DNA from: Leptospira sp. WS60.C2
GTDB lineage: Bacteria > Spirochaetota > Leptospiria > Leptospirales > Leptospiraceae
Length of the DNA: 64,000 bases
Direction: 5' to 3'
Assembly: GCF_040833955.1 (NCBI RefSeq)
Contig: NZ_CP162133.1
Location: 2,522,501-2,586,500 of the forward strand
Positions 35,901-46,230 of this stretch are shown here, piece by piece. A program made the position numbers and the translations under genes. The first letter of the stretch is position 1; the number at the start of each line of letters is the position of its first letter. The notes under the pieces are model-generated. The model did no database searches and was not told the DNA's origin. It was given only the letters and a program-made list of their open reading frames with translations.

Positions 35901-37121
35901 ATGCGTCCCTTGTCTTTACAGTTTCTAATCTTTGTAGTAACGCTTAGTTTACTTACAAATTGTAAGGACAAAGGGTTTCTAGAAACTCATTGGGATCATC
36001 CCTTGCAGGTGCAGAATGAGATAAACCAAAATCCATCCCAGTCGATACAAAATTTCGATCCAAAAGAATGCGGCACTTGCCATTCAAACCAATGGAACAA
36101 ATGGAAAAACAGTTTTCACGCGAAGTCGATTGGGAATGGATTTCTATGGCAAAAGGAAATTCTTTCCCGTAAGGAATGGGACAACTGCCTCAATTGCCAT
36201 TCCCCTCTTCCAGAAACGAAAGCAATTCTCTCCGAGACTTACCAAACAAGGGAAGTTTTGGTTTCACAAAAAAATCACTTCCCGAACGGGATAAATAATC
36301 CCTCTATTCAATGCGCCAGTTGTCATATCAGAAAGGATATGGTTTATGGTCCTCCTTCGAGATATGGTTCTCTAAGAAACCAAGATCAATATTTAAACTC
36401 ATTACCACATAACGGATTTAAGGTGCAAAATGAATTTACAACATCCGAGTTTTGTAAGTCTTGCCATGAAAGCCCAAGCAGTGGTGTGAGCATCAACGGC
36501 AAACGATTGATGGAAACCTACATGGAATGGGGAAATTCATCTTTCGCTAAACAAGGGATTCAGTGCCAAAATTGCCATATGCCAGATCGGGAACATTCCT
36601 GGAAGGGTATCCATGACGAGGACTTTGTTCGAAAGGCAATAGAAACCGATTGGAAAATAGAAAGAACAAAAAGCGGTGAACTCTATGTCCGAGCAGAATT
36701 CAAATCGATTGCGATCGGGCACAAATTTCCTACTTATCTAATTCCCAAAGTTTACTTACGGTTTTATGGAATCGATGTTAACGGAAAACGAATACTCATG
36801 GAAGAGTCCATCATTGGAAGACTCCTAAATACACAACTCACAGAAGAATATTATGATACAAGAATAGAACCAAAAGCTTCTCATCTTGTAGAATTTTCCT
36901 ATCCAATACGAAATAGAAACATACAGAAAGTTTTATGGGAGATTGAGGTGGATCCTGATGAACACTATGTTCGCAGTTTTGAGGAAAGCCAAAATGCAAA
37001 AGGAAGTCTACTTTCGCAATCTACTAAAGAACAAATAAAACTTTCTCTTTCGGAAAAAAAAGAAAGTCGATATACTCTGTTTACTTTGAGTTTGCCAGTG
37101 CCTGTTTCACTTCCGCAATGA
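35901..37121 (+). CDS. Pentaheme cytochrome c lipoprotein
   Basis: A 406-residue protein with a lipoprotein signal (LSLLTNC, Cys21) and five CxxCH sites: Cys57 (CGTCH), Cys96 (CLNCH), Cys138 (CASCH), Cys185 (CKSCH) and Cys222 (CQNCH). Haem order and surrounding residues match the cytochrome at 26660-27982 (both have a first CGxCH followed by an aromatic/Trp-Lys motif, then CLNCH and CxxCHxR), so they are paralogues. The C-terminal half is beta-rich, with GHKFPTYLIPK. Lipid anchoring fits an outer- or inner-membrane electron carrier. Its 3' end overlaps metZ by 41 bases in the opposite direction. Confidence 0.92.
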   Translation: MRPLSLQFLIFVVTLSLLTNCKDKGFLETHWDHPLQVQNEINQNPSQSIQNFDPKECGTCHSNQWNKWKNSFHAKSIGNGFLWQKEILSRKEWDNCLNCHSPLPETKAILSETYQTREVLVSQKNHFPNGINNPSIQCASCHIRKDMVYGPPSRYGSLRNQDQYLNSLPHNGFKVQNEFTTSEFCKSCHESPSSGVSINGKRLMETYMEWGNSSFAKQGIQCQNCHMPDREHSWKGIHDEDFVRKAIETDWKIERTKSGELYVRAEFKSIAIGHKFPTYLIPKVYLRFYGIDVNGKRILMEESIIGRLLNTQLTEEYYDTRIEPKASHLVEFSYPIRNRNIQKVLWEIEVDPDEHYVRSFEESQNAKGSLLSQSTKEQIKLSLSEKKESRYTLFTLSLPVPVSLPQ

Positions 37122-38253
37122 TATCATCAATGTGTTCCAGACCAACAGAGATTCGAATCAAACCAGGCAAGATTCCAACAGCCAATCGTTCCTGTTCAGA
37201 TAATTTTGAATGAGTTGTTGTCGTTGGATGAGTTACAGTCGTTCGAGTATCTCCCAAATTAGCAGTCAAAGAAAACCATTTGAGTGCATCTAAGAATTTT
37301 TTTGCTCTTTCGACTCCACCTCTGATCACAAAAGAAACAATCCCACCACCGGATCTCATTTGCTTCTTAGCGACCGTATAACCTGGATCAGTTGGCAAGA
37401 ATGGATATCTCACAAGTTCAACATCAGGGGATTCTTTTAAGAAGGTTGCAAGTTTTAATGCGTTTTCGGCATGTCGATCCATACGAACCGCAAGTGTTTC
37501 CAAACTTTTGGAAATGATCCAAGCATTCATCGGTGACAATGCGGGACCCGTGTTTCTTGCCATATAACGAATCGGTTGGATGAATTCTTTTTTTCCCAAG
37601 ATCACTCCAGCAATCACTCGACCTTGTCCATCTAAGTATTTTGTTGCAGAATGGATTACAATGTCGGCACCAAAATCTGCAGGACGTTGTATGTATGGTG
37701 AACAGAAACAATTATCAACCATCAGAATGACTTTTTTCTTTTTACACAAAGCACCGACCCATTCCAAATCAACGATATCAAGACCTGGATTAGAAGGGGT
37801 TTCGATATAAAGAATCTTTGTATTTTCCTGAATCGCTGCTTCCCAATGATCGGGTTTATCCATGTCAACATAGGTGGTTGTTACACCAAATCTTGGCAAG
37901 ATATTGGCAAAAATTTGATGTGTGGAACCAAAAATGGCCCTCGCAGAGACAATATGATCTCCTGACTTCACTAGTCCAAAGATAGCGGTAAACACTGCAG
38001 ACATTCCAGAAGCCGTTGCAATTCCATCTTCGGTATGTTCCAGTGCACAAAGTTTATCAATCAGTTCAGTAGTGTTCGGATTGGAAAACCTTGTGTATTG
38101 GTTTCCTGTGACCTCTTCAGCAAAGAGAGCCCTGGCATGTTCTGCATCATCAAAAACAAAACTCGATGTTAAGAATAATGGCGAGGAGTGTTCCTTTTCC
38201 CCAGTGCGTTTGGTTTGGATGCGGATGGCTTCTGTCTCAAAATGTTCAAACAT
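37081..38253 (-). CDS. metZ: O-succinylhomoserine sulfhydrylase (MetZ-type)
   Basis: A 390-residue PLP enzyme of the Cys/Met metabolism family. It shows SPLFLTSSFVF, YTRFSNPNTTELI, ATASGMSAVF, VDNCFCSPY, and the PLP lysine in SATKYLDGQGR. The combination resembles MetZ (direct sulfhydrylation of O-succinylhomoserine to homocysteine), but related MetB/MetY activities cannot be excluded. The ATG at 38253 is preferred to a TTG at 38265. A sulfide-using enzyme next to the rhodanese-cytochrome cluster is suggestive but may be chance. A perfect TATAAT lies about 80 bases upstream. Confidence 0.85.
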   Translation of the reverse strand: MFEHFETEAIRIQTKRTGEKEHSSPLFLTSSFVFDDAEHARALFAEEVTGNQYTRFSNPNTTELIDKLCALEHTEDGIATASGMSAVFTAIFGLVKSGDHIVSARAIFGSTHQIFANILPRFGVTTTYVDMDKPDHWEAAIQENTKILYIETPSNPGLDIVDLEWVGALCKKKKVILMVDNCFCSPYIQRPADFGADIVIHSATKYLDGQGRVIAGVILGKKEFIQPIRYMARNTGPALSPMNAWIISKSLETLAVRMDRHAENALKLATFLKESPDVELVRYPFLPTDPGYTVAKKQMRSGGGIVSFVIRGGVERAKKFLDALKWFSLTANLGDTRTTVTHPTTTTHSKLSEQERLAVGILPGLIRISVGLEHIDDIIAEVKQALANSK

Positions 38254-38334
38254 GTCTTCTACCAAACTTGGTGAAGTTCACACGAATTCATCATTTTTTT
38301 TGGAAAATATCTGCTATAAAATCGGATTTAGACT

Positions 38335-38340
38335 ATTATA
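38335..38340 (-). promoter_or_regulatory. Possible -10 element of metZ
   Basis: TATAAT on the minus strand, 82-87 bases before the metZ ATG and directly after the stop of the upstream ABC ATPase gene. No strong -35 sequence is seen at 16-18 bases, so the promoter is only possible. The leader of about 75 bases has no recognised riboswitch. Confidence 0.35.
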
Positions 38341-38349
38341 ACGGATTTT

Positions 38350-39021
38350 TTATGAAATTTCAGCAATTTTTCCATCCACCATGTGAATCCGTTGGTGAGC
38401 AATGCCCGCATAATCAGGGTCATGCGTAACAAAAAGAATTGTGGTTCCATCCTCTTTGTTAATACTTTTGAAGATCTCCATCACCTTGTCTCCGTTAGCT
38501 GTATCTAAATTTCCAGTTGGTTCATCCGCAAACAGAAACTTAGGTTTTTGCACGAGTGCTCTTGCAATGGCTACCCTTTGCCCTTCCCCTCCCGACATTT
38601 GGCTTGGGAACTTATCCTTACAATGGGAAACAGAAAAACTATCCATCAAATGTAGGGCATACTCTTCGACTTGTTTTTGTTTTCCTGTTTTTCTAGCTGG
38701 CATTGTGATATTTTCTAATCCTGTTAACTCAGGTAATAAATAGTGAAATTGAAAAACAAACCCGATGGAAAGATTACGGAGTGCATGTAATTCTTTACTA
38801 TCCATTTGTAATAAAGACCTACCACTGAGCCTAACATCACCACTGGTTGGATTGTCGAGACCACTCACGATGTAAAGTAATGTTGATTTCCCCGAACCCG
38901 ATTTCCCCGTTAAGGCGACAAATTCACCTGCATTAATCTTTAAAGATACATCCTGCAAAACAACTTGGGGTGGTTCACCAAATGATTTAAATACATTGTC
39001 TGCTTCGATTCCAAAACTCAT
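38350..39021 (-). CDS. ABC transporter ATP-binding protein (LolD/MacB class)
   Basis: A 223-residue ATPase with Walker A GKSGSGKST, Q-loop region FQFHYLLPELTGLENI, signature MSGGEGQRVAIARALVQKP (as its two blocks), Walker [13 protein letters not shown] and switch His VTHD. The DEPTGNLDT motif is typical of LolD/MacB/FtsE-type ATPases. It pairs with the FtsX-like permease whose gene overlaps upstream (ATGA) and with the adaptor protein before it, giving a three-gene exporter unit. Confidence 0.92.
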   Translation of the reverse strand: MSFGIEADNVFKSFGEPPQVVLQDVSLKINAGEFVALTGKSGSGKSTLLYIVSGLDNPTSGDVRLSGRSLLQMDSKELHALRNLSIGFVFQFHYLLPELTGLENITMPARKTGKQKQVEEYALHLMDSFSVSHCKDKFPSQMSGGEGQRVAIARALVQKPKFLFADEPTGNLDTANGDKVMEIFKSINKEDGTTILFVTHDPDYAGIAHQRIHMVDGKIAEIS

Positions 39022-40271
39022 GTTGCACCTCGAATGATATCCACAGGTGACAACCGGCTTGCCATACGAGCCGGAATATAACTGGCAATGGAAGCACTTA
39101 GAACCGCTATAGAAAAACCTTTAACATAAATCATGATATCCCAAGAAATCATCATCGTTTTCATGAGAGCTTTTGAATTTTGTTTAGGATCACCAATTGG
39201 AATTCCATCAATATAATGACAACCTAGAATTCCAACAAAGATTCCGATGACGGCACCGAGAGTTCCTAAAAATAATCCTTGGAAGATAAAAAGCTGAATG
39301 GTATCTTTTCCATCAAAACCGATGGACCGCAGAATCGCCACTTCCTTCTTTTTTTGATTAACAACCATATTTAAAATATTATAAATTCCGAATGCAACGA
39401 CTAGAATAATCGTAAAGGTTGTTGAATTTCGAACAATGTCTTGTGTTCGAAACACTTGCAAAATACTTGCGTTGACTTCGTCCCAACTTTCCACTTTATC
39501 TTTACTAAAGTATCGCCAGTCTTCTGCTATCGCCGCTGCAGATCGAATGTCTTTAATTTTGACAATGATTTGTGAAATTTCTCCACTGGATTTTGTAATG
39601 CTTTGCACGGAAGAAAGAGAGGAATAGACTGTAACTTCATCCACCAAACGGTTTCCGGTGCTAAGAATGCCCACAATTTTAATGGGGATTAGGTCTGTTC
39701 CTGGAATATAGACAAATATAGTATCATCAATTTTTGCACCGAGTTTATTGAGAACACCTTCCCCTGCTATGGCAAGAGAGGTTCCTTTCGACAAATCGGC
39801 TAATTTCCCTTCCACGATATAATCATTCAGATTTGTCACTTTTGGCTGGATTCCAGGATCAACTCCGACAAAACGTGCTGGTGCCGTCGATTTTCCATTT
39901 ACAAAAATTACTTCTTTTGTGAGTTGTGGGGCAAAAGAAATTACACGATGGTCGTTTGATAATTTGTCCATCCAACCTAACACATTGGTCAATCGAGAAT
40001 TATCGGTTCTACCAGAAGGTGGGGAAAGCCATCTAACTTCTTTTCCTTGAAAAAAAACATCATCAAATGTCCGTTCGGTGATTAGCTCATCCTTTGGAGA
40101 AATTTTGATTTGGCCATCAGAGTTCACCAATTGATCTGTGATGACTTCTTGAAACCCAAGCATAATCCCAGAAAAGACGATGTAACCAGCTGTCCCAAGG
40201 ACAATCCCAATCAAGGTCAGAATGGACTGTTGGGGTCTAGAAAGTATTTGGCGAATGGCTAGAAATAACAT
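39018..40271 (-). CDS. FtsX-like ABC transporter permease
   Basis: A 417-residue permease of the MacB/LolC type with four membrane segments: one near the N-terminus (ILTLIGIVLGTAGYIVFSGIM), a large periplasmic domain, and three near the C-terminus (TFTIILVVAFGIYNIL, LFLGTLGAVIGIFVGIL and the last around AVLSASIASYIPARMASR). The ending ARMASRLSPVDIIRG is a family hallmark. It works with the ATPase at 38350-39021 and starts immediately after the adaptor gene stop. Confidence 0.9.
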   Translation of the reverse strand: MLFLAIRQILSRPQQSILTLIGIVLGTAGYIVFSGIMLGFQEVITDQLVNSDGQIKISPKDELITERTFDDVFFQGKEVRWLSPPSGRTDNSRLTNVLGWMDKLSNDHRVISFAPQLTKEVIFVNGKSTAPARFVGVDPGIQPKVTNLNDYIVEGKLADLSKGTSLAIAGEGVLNKLGAKIDDTIFVYIPGTDLIPIKIVGILSTGNRLVDEVTVYSSLSSVQSITKSSGEISQIIVKIKDIRSAAAIAEDWRYFSKDKVESWDEVNASILQVFRTQDIVRNSTTFTIILVVAFGIYNILNMVVNQKKKEVAILRSIGFDGKDTIQLFIFQGLFLGTLGAVIGIFVGILGCHYIDGIPIGDPKQNSKALMKTMMISWDIMIYVKGFSIAVLSASIASYIPARMASRLSPVDIIRGAT

Positions 40272-41042
40272 TTAATTTTTTACGAGAACCTGATCCCCTT
40301 CTCGTAAATCACCATGAATCAGTTCACCAAACTCTGCATTGATGGCACCAATTCGAATTTCAATTTTTTCTCGTTTCCCATCACGGTAACGAGTCAATTT
40401 TCCTCGCTCCACTGCGACGAGTGGTACAAGGATTACATTGTCCTTAGAAGAAACTTCTATGGCAACATCGGTAGTCATATCAGGCAATATTCCTTGTGGA
40501 AGTTCACGCGGCTCAATCCTTACCAAAAATTGACCGTTCGATGGATAAATACGTTCTACTTCTCCCTTGTAAACATTTCCTCGAATGGACTCAAAACTCA
40601 ATTGTGCATGTTGTCCAGGTTTTACACGCAAAGCTGATTCTTGGTCAAGAGAAACGGATATATAAACTTCTTTTAAGTTTTGAATTTCCAAGATAGGAAT
40701 TCCAGGCATTGCCGTTTCATTTTTTGCAACATTGAGCTTCGTTACGGTTCCAGAAAACGGAGAACGGAATGTAATGCCTGAATCATTAATGAGGAGGGCA
40801 TCTCCTTTGTTTACACTCTGACCTTCTTCGATAAAGATTTCACGGATGGATGCTGCAATTCCAAATTTCAAAATAAAACTATCCACTGGTTTTACCGTTC
40901 CGAGTGCATACACTGCTTCAACAAGGGATCCTTTTTGGATATTCAATCGATCAGACTTTGAACTGCGAAAGAAATATACAAAAATGAAAACTAGAATGAT
41001 TACAAATGAAGCAGAGATTCCGTATAACAATTTACGATTCAT
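40272..41042 (-). CDS. Periplasmic adaptor subunit (HlyD/MacA-like)
   Basis: A 256-residue membrane-fusion protein: N-terminal membrane helix (SASFVIILVFIFVYFF), a lipoyl/barrel-sandwich half motif (REIFIEEGQSVNKGDALL and its return strand FRSPFSGTVTKLNVAKNE), beta-barrel strands (KPGQHAQLSFES) and a membrane-proximal domain (VILVPLVAVERGK). It lacks the long coiled-coil hairpin seen in MacA, so it is a compact type. It abuts the permease gene, forming an exporter or lipoprotein-trafficking complex with unknown substrate. Confidence 0.87.
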   Translation of the reverse strand: MNRKLLYGISASFVIILVFIFVYFFRSSKSDRLNIQKGSLVEAVYALGTVKPVDSFILKFGIAASIREIFIEEGQSVNKGDALLINDSGITFRSPFSGTVTKLNVAKNETAMPGIPILEIQNLKEVYISVSLDQESALRVKPGQHAQLSFESIRGNVYKGEVERIYPSNGQFLVRIEPRELPQGILPDMTTDVAIEVSSKDNVILVPLVAVERGKLTRYRDGKREKIEIRIGAINAEFGELIHGDLREGDQVLVKN

Positions 41043-41095
41043 GATGACCTAATCATGAATGATTCCTTGAATTTGGAAATTCTTTTTCGAATCCT

Positions 41096-42385
41096 TTAAC
41101 GAGCAAAGGTGAAGAGAAATTCACCTTCTCTATCTTTTGAAGGAAAATATTCTTCGCATCTAACATCCACAAATTGTCCTTTTTGTAAGGTATCAATTGG
41201 GAACGATTCGGGCAGACGTCCTTTTAAATAATGGTCCGTCACAAGCCTTCCATCGTTTTCGAGAATTGCCTCAAAGGTTTTCCCGATCGCTGTTTTTGCG
41301 TACACTGCATGTAATTGCGAGCTAAGAGCCATAAGATCGAGAACTCTACGTTTTTTTTCATCCCCAGGAATGGGATCTCCTAAGCTTTCTGCTGAAGTTC
41401 CTTTGCGGACAGAATAGGGAAATACATGTAATTTAGCAAAACCAAGTTCAATTAACAATTGTTTTGTTTCTTGGAATTCAACTTCGGTTTCTGACGGAAA
41501 TCCAACGATTACATCAGTTCCCAGAAATAAATTCGGCAGTTTTGATTTCGCAAGCTCTATCCTTGTACGAAAGGCATCTGGATGGTAGGTTCGTCTCATG
41601 TCCTTCAAAATTTTACGGCTGCCACTTTGGATTGGGATATGTAAAAATTTACAAAACCGTGGGTGTTGCATGAGATCGAGTAAGCCAGAACCTACATCAG
41701 GAGGTTCTATAGAGGACAAACGGATTCGTGAGTATTCTAAAATTTTGAGAATGTCCTCCACTAAATTAAGAAAACCCTTTTCTCCATTTTCTAGGCGGTA
41801 CCATCCTAAATTAACGCCTGTTAGTTGAATCTCCCCCACACCATTATCTTGTAAGTATTTGACTTGGTCTAAGATATCTTGGTAGTTTCGACTCACACCA
41901 AGTCCCCGTGCCGCAGGAATTTTACAGTAGGAACACTTACGGTTGCAACCATCTTGGATTTTTAAGTAAGCTCTGGTATGTCCTTCTGGTAAAACATCGG
42001 AATAAGAAAATCGATCTAAGTTTTTTTCGTTTGTATAAGATTTACCTTCCCAGTCGGCTAAGATTTGATATGGTAAACTACTTTTTTCTGTATTCCCAAA
42101 AACACCGTAAACACCTGGAATATTTTGTAAAACTTCCTTGTCTGTTTCCGCATAACAACCTGTTACATATACTTTTGCACCAGGGTTTGTACGGATTGCA
42201 TTCCGAATGATGTTTCTGTTTTTTACATCGGCTTTGTTTGTCACAGTACATGTGTTCACGACAATATACTGTGCATTTTCTTCCTGTGTTGCGAGAGTAA
42301 AACCTTTCTCTTTGAGGACAGTATACATCCCATCTGTCTCAAAAAAATTTAGGCGACAACCGAGTGTATGAAACTTAATTTTCAC
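41096..42385 (-). CDS. mtaB: tRNA t6A37 methylthiotransferase MtaB
   Basis: A 429-residue radical-SAM methylthiotransferase. The N-terminal UPF0004 domain has Cys residues in [24 protein letters not shown] and VTGCYAE, which bind the auxiliary Fe-S cluster; the radical-SAM site is [13 protein letters not shown] (CxxxCxxC). The lack of a strong MiaB signature and the TLGCRLN start fit MtaB, which converts t6A to ms2t6A at tRNA position 37. A short C-terminal TRAM-like region follows. It overlaps the TPR gene start by four bases. Confidence 0.92.
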   Translation of the reverse strand: MKIKFHTLGCRLNFFETDGMYTVLKEKGFTLATQEENAQYIVVNTCTVTNKADVKNRNIIRNAIRTNPGAKVYVTGCYAETDKEVLQNIPGVYGVFGNTEKSSLPYQILADWEGKSYTNEKNLDRFSYSDVLPEGHTRAYLKIQDGCNRKCSYCKIPAARGLGVSRNYQDILDQVKYLQDNGVGEIQLTGVNLGWYRLENGEKGFLNLVEDILKILEYSRIRLSSIEPPDVGSGLLDLMQHPRFCKFLHIPIQSGSRKILKDMRRTYHPDAFRTRIELAKSKLPNLFLGTDVIVGFPSETEVEFQETKQLLIELGFAKLHVFPYSVRKGTSAESLGDPIPGDEKKRRVLDLMALSSQLHAVYAKTAIGKTFEAILENDGRLVTDHYLKGRLPESFPIDTLQKGQFVDVRCEEYFPSKDREGEFLFTFAR

Positions 42386-43161
42386 AGGCTTGAGAGTGTA
42401 GAAATCCTTTTCAAATTTTCTTTGATGGTATTACTTTCTCCATTGAGGGAAGAGGATTTTTCTATACAGGTTTTCGCTTCCTCTAAATAAGGATTGGCAA
42501 CGCTCTTTTTACCCAATTTTTTGTTCACTCTAAAGAGCGATTCCTGTACAAGTGCCAAGTTATTCCAAATTTCAGCAGAGTTTGGATTTAAACTGGAAGC
42601 CCAACGTAAACTCATATCTGCTTTGTCATAATTTTTCAATTGGTAATAAATTTTTCCCTCTAACTCAAGCATTCGAACATCACTTGGACTTCCTGCTTTT
42701 GCTTTCTCAATTTGGGAAAGTGCCGTTTTAGAAGCTCCCTTTTCAGAAAGAGCAAGTGCGTAATAATATCGAATTTCAGGGTTTTGTGGATACATTGGAA
42801 TGGATTTTTCCGCCAGTTCAATCGCAGGTTTCCATTTTTTGTGACGTGTTAGGATAGCAAGACTACCTTGGAGAAGATCTTCGTCATCTGGTTTTCGTTT
42901 ACGAGCTTCCAACATGTTTTTGTAAGAGTTGTCAAAATCGTTTAACTTATCGTAGTTGTAAGCGAGAAGCGCATAAAATTCGTAGGAAGACTTACCATCT
43001 CCAAGTAGACCTTTTACAAGTTCAATTGATTTCGCATAATTTTTGATTTTGAATTCATCAACAGCTTGGAAATAGGAAGATCCCACTTGTTCCTTGTCTT
43101 GGGCAAATAGAGAGGACGCAAAAAAGCAGATAACAGCAGTGATGTGAAAAAAATGTTTCAT
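42382..43161 (-). CDS. Exported TPR-repeat protein
   Basis: A 259-residue protein with a signal peptide ([19 protein letters not shown]) and a series of tetratricopeptide repeats: [50 protein letters not shown] and [17 protein letters not shown] arrays mediate protein-protein contacts, here in the periplasm. It overlaps mtaB downstream and the small membrane-protein gene upstream by four bases each. Role unknown. Confidence 0.85.
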   Translation of the reverse strand: MKHFFHITAVICFFASSLFAQDKEQVGSSYFQAVDEFKIKNYAKSIELVKGLLGDGKSSYEFYALLAYNYDKLNDFDNSYKNMLEARKRKPDDEDLLQGSLAILTRHKKWKPAIELAEKSIPMYPQNPEIRYYYALALSEKGASKTALSQIEKAKAGSPSDVRMLELEGKIYYQLKNYDKADMSLRWASSLNPNSAEIWNNLALVQESLFRVNKKLGKKSVANPYLEEAKTCIEKSSSLNGESNTIKENLKRISTLSSL

Positions 43162-43592
43162 AATAGATCCGAGGGAACCGTAATGGAGTTCAAATTGACC
43201 GTATCGATCCTGGAATGGTATGGCTCAATAGGGTCCAGGTATAGGAAAACGCTTCCCCCTTTGGAAAGCAAGTAATGTTCGATATGTTCCTCGGTAATGA
43301 TCTCTAAATCACCCACATAGAGGATCGGGTTGTCCCCTGGTCCCAAATGTAAGTGGAACTCCTCAGTAGGCAAAAAATCAGATAAACTCAGATATCCAGA
43401 TCCAAAATACAAACCAGATTGGAAGTAGTATTTGTAGTGAACTTTCACTTCAGGAAGGATCAAATTAGGACGGATGTAACCCAATTCGATTCGTTCTATT
43501 GTACCAACAGTTCGGATTTTACGAAGTTGGAACCAGATTTTTCGGATGAAAAAATATGAAAATAGGAAGACGAGGGGAATGAGTATTGCCAT
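43158..43592 (-). CDS. Small single-pass membrane protein
   Basis: The ATG at 43592 gives 144 residues; an upstream TTG lacks a good ribosome site. One N-terminal membrane helix (ILIPLVFLFSYFFI) is followed by a beta-rich soluble domain (YIRPNLILPEVKVHYKYYF, ILYVGDLEIITEEHIEHYL). The layout resembles DUF3592-type proteins, but this is uncertain. It is coupled to the TPR gene. Confidence 0.65.
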   Translation of the reverse strand: MAILIPLVFLFSYFFIRKIWFQLRKIRTVGTIERIELGYIRPNLILPEVKVHYKYYFQSGLYFGSGYLSLSDFLPTEEFHLHLGPGDNPILYVGDLEIITEEHIEHYLLSKGGSVFLYLDPIEPYHSRIDTVNLNSITVPSDLL

Positions 43593-43617
43593 TTCCGTTC
43601 GCCTTCCCAAAGGCTCT

Positions 43618-46170
43618 CTACACGAGAGCTAAATCTTTTTCCTCAGTGCTTGGGGAAGAACCGTCGTCTTTTTTCGGTACTTCTTTGTAGTCCGTCCATG
43701 GTGTTTCCGAATACACAAGTTTTCCATCAGCCAAATCTACCAAAATCTTGGTAGGGTTGTCATACACCCCTTTCAGAGACTGCACTGCCATATAATCTTC
43801 CAATTCTCTTTGGAACACACGTCTGAGCGGTCGTGCTCCATAGTTTTGGTCATATCCAATGGTAGCAAAATGTTCTTTTGCGCCTAAAGTGAGTTCCACA
43901 AGAACCTTTTTCTCCGTCAATCGTTTGTTAAAGTCTTTTAACATGATGTCTACGATTCTAACAATTTCATCTTTTTTGAGAGGTTCAAAATAAACAACTT
44001 CATCCACACGGTTTAAGAACTCAGGGTTGAAGTGTTTTTTCAACTGTTCTCTTGCCTGTTCTGCTTTGTAAGATTCTCTTTCGTCTGCAAAATCTTCAAA
44101 ACCCAATCTTCCACCTTTGGAAATTTCCTTAGCGGCAATATTGGATGTCATGATGATAATGGTATCTCGAAAGTTGACCTTACGACCTTTTGTGTCTGTT
44201 AAATTTCCTTCTTCCATAATTTGAAGCAGGATATTAAACAAATCATGATGGGCTTTTTCAATTTCGTCGAGTAACACCAAACTATACGGTTTTCTTCTCA
44301 CAAATTCAGTGAGTTGGCCACCATCATCATATCCAACATACCCTGGAGGCGCTCCAATCAGTCGGGATACTGCATGAGGTTCCATATATTCGGACATATC
44401 GATACGAAGCATATTGTCTTCGGAACCAAAAAGTTGTTCTGCGAGAGCCTTTGCGAGTTCTGTTTTACCCACACCTGTCGGTCCAAGGAAGATAAAAGAA
44501 CCCGTAGGGCGTTTTTCACTTTTGAGACCAGTGCGAGAACGTCTGACAGCACGTGCCACTTTTTCGATGGCTTCTGTTTGACCAACAATACGCGCTTTAA
44601 TGTCCTCTTCCATATTAAGAAGTTTAGTATTTTCGGACTGTTCCATTTTTTTCAAAGGAATCCCGGTCCACAAACTAACAACCGAAAGAATGTCTTCTTC
44701 CTCAATGGACACCGCATATCCTTCCATACGCTCTTGCCATTGTTTCGTTTTTTCTTCCAATTGGCTTTTTTTGCGATTCACTTCATCTCGAACTGCTGCG
44801 GCCTTTTCATATTCTTGGCTACGAACTAGATCTTCTTTTTTGACAGAAAGTGCTTTGATCTCTTCTTCAATCTCTTTGATTTCATTTGGTCGTTGGCAAT
44901 TCGCAAGGCGTGCCTTTGCCCCTGCTTCATCAATGATATCAATCGCCTTGTCTGGTAAAAATCGATCATTGATGTATCGATGAGATAATTTGACTGCTTG
45001 TTCGATTGCTTTTTCCGAATAACGCACCTTATGGTGAGATTCGTAAGCTTTTTTCAAACCGTCTAAAATGAGAACCGCATCGTCTACAGAAGGTTCAAGC
45101 ACCTTCACCATTTGGAATCTTCTTTCCAATGCTGAATCTTTTTCGATGTATTTACGGTATTCGTTATTGGTAGTCGCACCAATACATTGTAGTTCCCCGC
45201 GAGCAAGTGCTGGTTTTAAAATGTTTGCTGCATCCACTGCTCCTTCGGCCGCACCTGCTCCAATAAGAGTGTGCAACTCATCAATGAAGATGATGATGTT
45301 TTGCGAAGACACGATTTCTTTCATGATTTTTTTCAATCGTTCTTCAAACTCACCACGGTATTTAGTTCCTGCGATGAGACTTGCCAAATCTAAAGATAAC
45401 ACTCGTTTGTCGAAAAGTAGATCAGGAACTAATTTCTCCACTACCGCTTGTGCAAGTCCTTCCACAATCGCTGTTTTACCTACACCCGATTCTCCTACGA
45501 GAACTGGGTTGTTTTTTGTTTTTCGAGATAAGATTTGAATCACTCGTTCGATCTCTTTTGACCTGCCGATGACTGGATCCAATTTTTTCTCACGAGCAAG
45601 TTGTGTGAGATCGCGCGCAAATTCATCTAGGATGGGAGTTTTGCTTTTTTCTTGTCTCGGTGTTGCTGTTTGTGTTTGGCCTTGTCCTGTGGTTTGAGAA
45701 CCAGTTGTTCCACCCCCCACTGATCCCGAAGGCGGAGCTCCAAGAAGTCGTAATATTTCCGATTTAATGACATTATAGTTCACGCTGAAGGAAGATAACG
45801 ATCCACCAGCGATATTATTATTATCACGAAGCAATGCGAGTAAAATGTGTTCGGTTCCTACATAGTTGTGTTTGAGGCGTTTTGCTTCTTCTTTAGAAAC
45901 TTCGATCATTTTTTGGTACTTGTCTTGCCCTTGGCTGACATCGAGTAACAAAGCACCCGAACCCTCACGGGTACGTTTCTCCACTTCTTTACGGAGTTCG
46001 TTTAAATTGATGTTTAGATTCGTTAGAATCTTTATCGCGACAGAGTCCTCCTCCCGGAGAAGCCCAAGTAGAATGTGTTCAGGACCGATAAAATCGGAAC
46101 CTAAACGTTTAGCCTCATCTTGGGCGATTTCGTTGATGACTCTTTTTGCTCTTTTGGTGAATTCCAACAT
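43618..46170 (-). CDS. clpC: Clp protease ATPase subunit ClpC
   Basis: An 850-residue class-1 Clp/Hsp100 ATPase. Two Clp N repeats occupy about residues 1-145 ([31 protein letters not shown]). The first AAA domain has Walker [15 protein letters not shown] and Walker [12 protein letters not shown]; a UVR motif in the middle domain ([16 protein letters not shown]) marks ClpC over ClpA/ClpB. The second AAA domain has [14 protein letters not shown] and [11 protein letters not shown]. ClpC unfolds substrates, including arginine-phosphorylated proteins in Firmicutes, for ClpP. The McsA/McsB-like gene directly upstream fits that link. Confidence 0.95.
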   Translation of the reverse strand: MLEFTKRAKRVINEIAQDEAKRLGSDFIGPEHILLGLLREEDSVAIKILTNLNINLNELRKEVEKRTREGSGALLLDVSQGQDKYQKMIEVSKEEAKRLKHNYVGTEHILLALLRDNNNIAGGSLSSFSVNYNVIKSEILRLLGAPPSGSVGGGTTGSQTTGQGQTQTATPRQEKSKTPILDEFARDLTQLAREKKLDPVIGRSKEIERVIQILSRKTKNNPVLVGESGVGKTAIVEGLAQAVVEKLVPDLLFDKRVLSLDLASLIAGTKYRGEFEERLKKIMKEIVSSQNIIIFIDELHTLIGAGAAEGAVDAANILKPALARGELQCIGATTNNEYRKYIEKDSALERRFQMVKVLEPSVDDAVLILDGLKKAYESHHKVRYSEKAIEQAVKLSHRYINDRFLPDKAIDIIDEAGAKARLANCQRPNEIKEIEEEIKALSVKKEDLVRSQEYEKAAAVRDEVNRKKSQLEEKTKQWQERMEGYAVSIEEEDILSVVSLWTGIPLKKMEQSENTKLLNMEEDIKARIVGQTEAIEKVARAVRRSRTGLKSEKRPTGSFIFLGPTGVGKTELAKALAEQLFGSEDNMLRIDMSEYMEPHAVSRLIGAPPGYVGYDDGGQLTEFVRRKPYSLVLLDEIEKAHHDLFNILLQIMEEGNLTDTKGRKVNFRDTIIIMTSNIAAKEISKGGRLGFEDFADERESYKAEQAREQLKKHFNPEFLNRVDEVVYFEPLKKDEIVRIVDIMLKDFNKRLTEKKVLVELTLGAKEHFATIGYDQNYGARPLRRVFQRELEDYMAVQSLKGVYDNPTKILVDLADGKLVYSETPWTDYKEVPKKDDGSSPSTEEKDLALV

Positions 46171-46230
46171 GCCGCACCCTGCCTTTAGTAATTAGACGAA
46201 CGTCCTTGTTCCCAACATGACCGTACTTGG

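Noticed and set aside
38333..38345. Half-site CGTTATAA near the metZ -10 element resembling the 31.5-kb operator
   Set aside because: Only one half is present and it overlaps a TATAAT box, so the match is likely chance in AT-rich DNA.
44314..45538. Plus-strand open frames opposite clpC
   Set aside because: Both are antisense to conserved AAA+ domains; Ser/Phe-rich composition is typical of shadows of charged helices.
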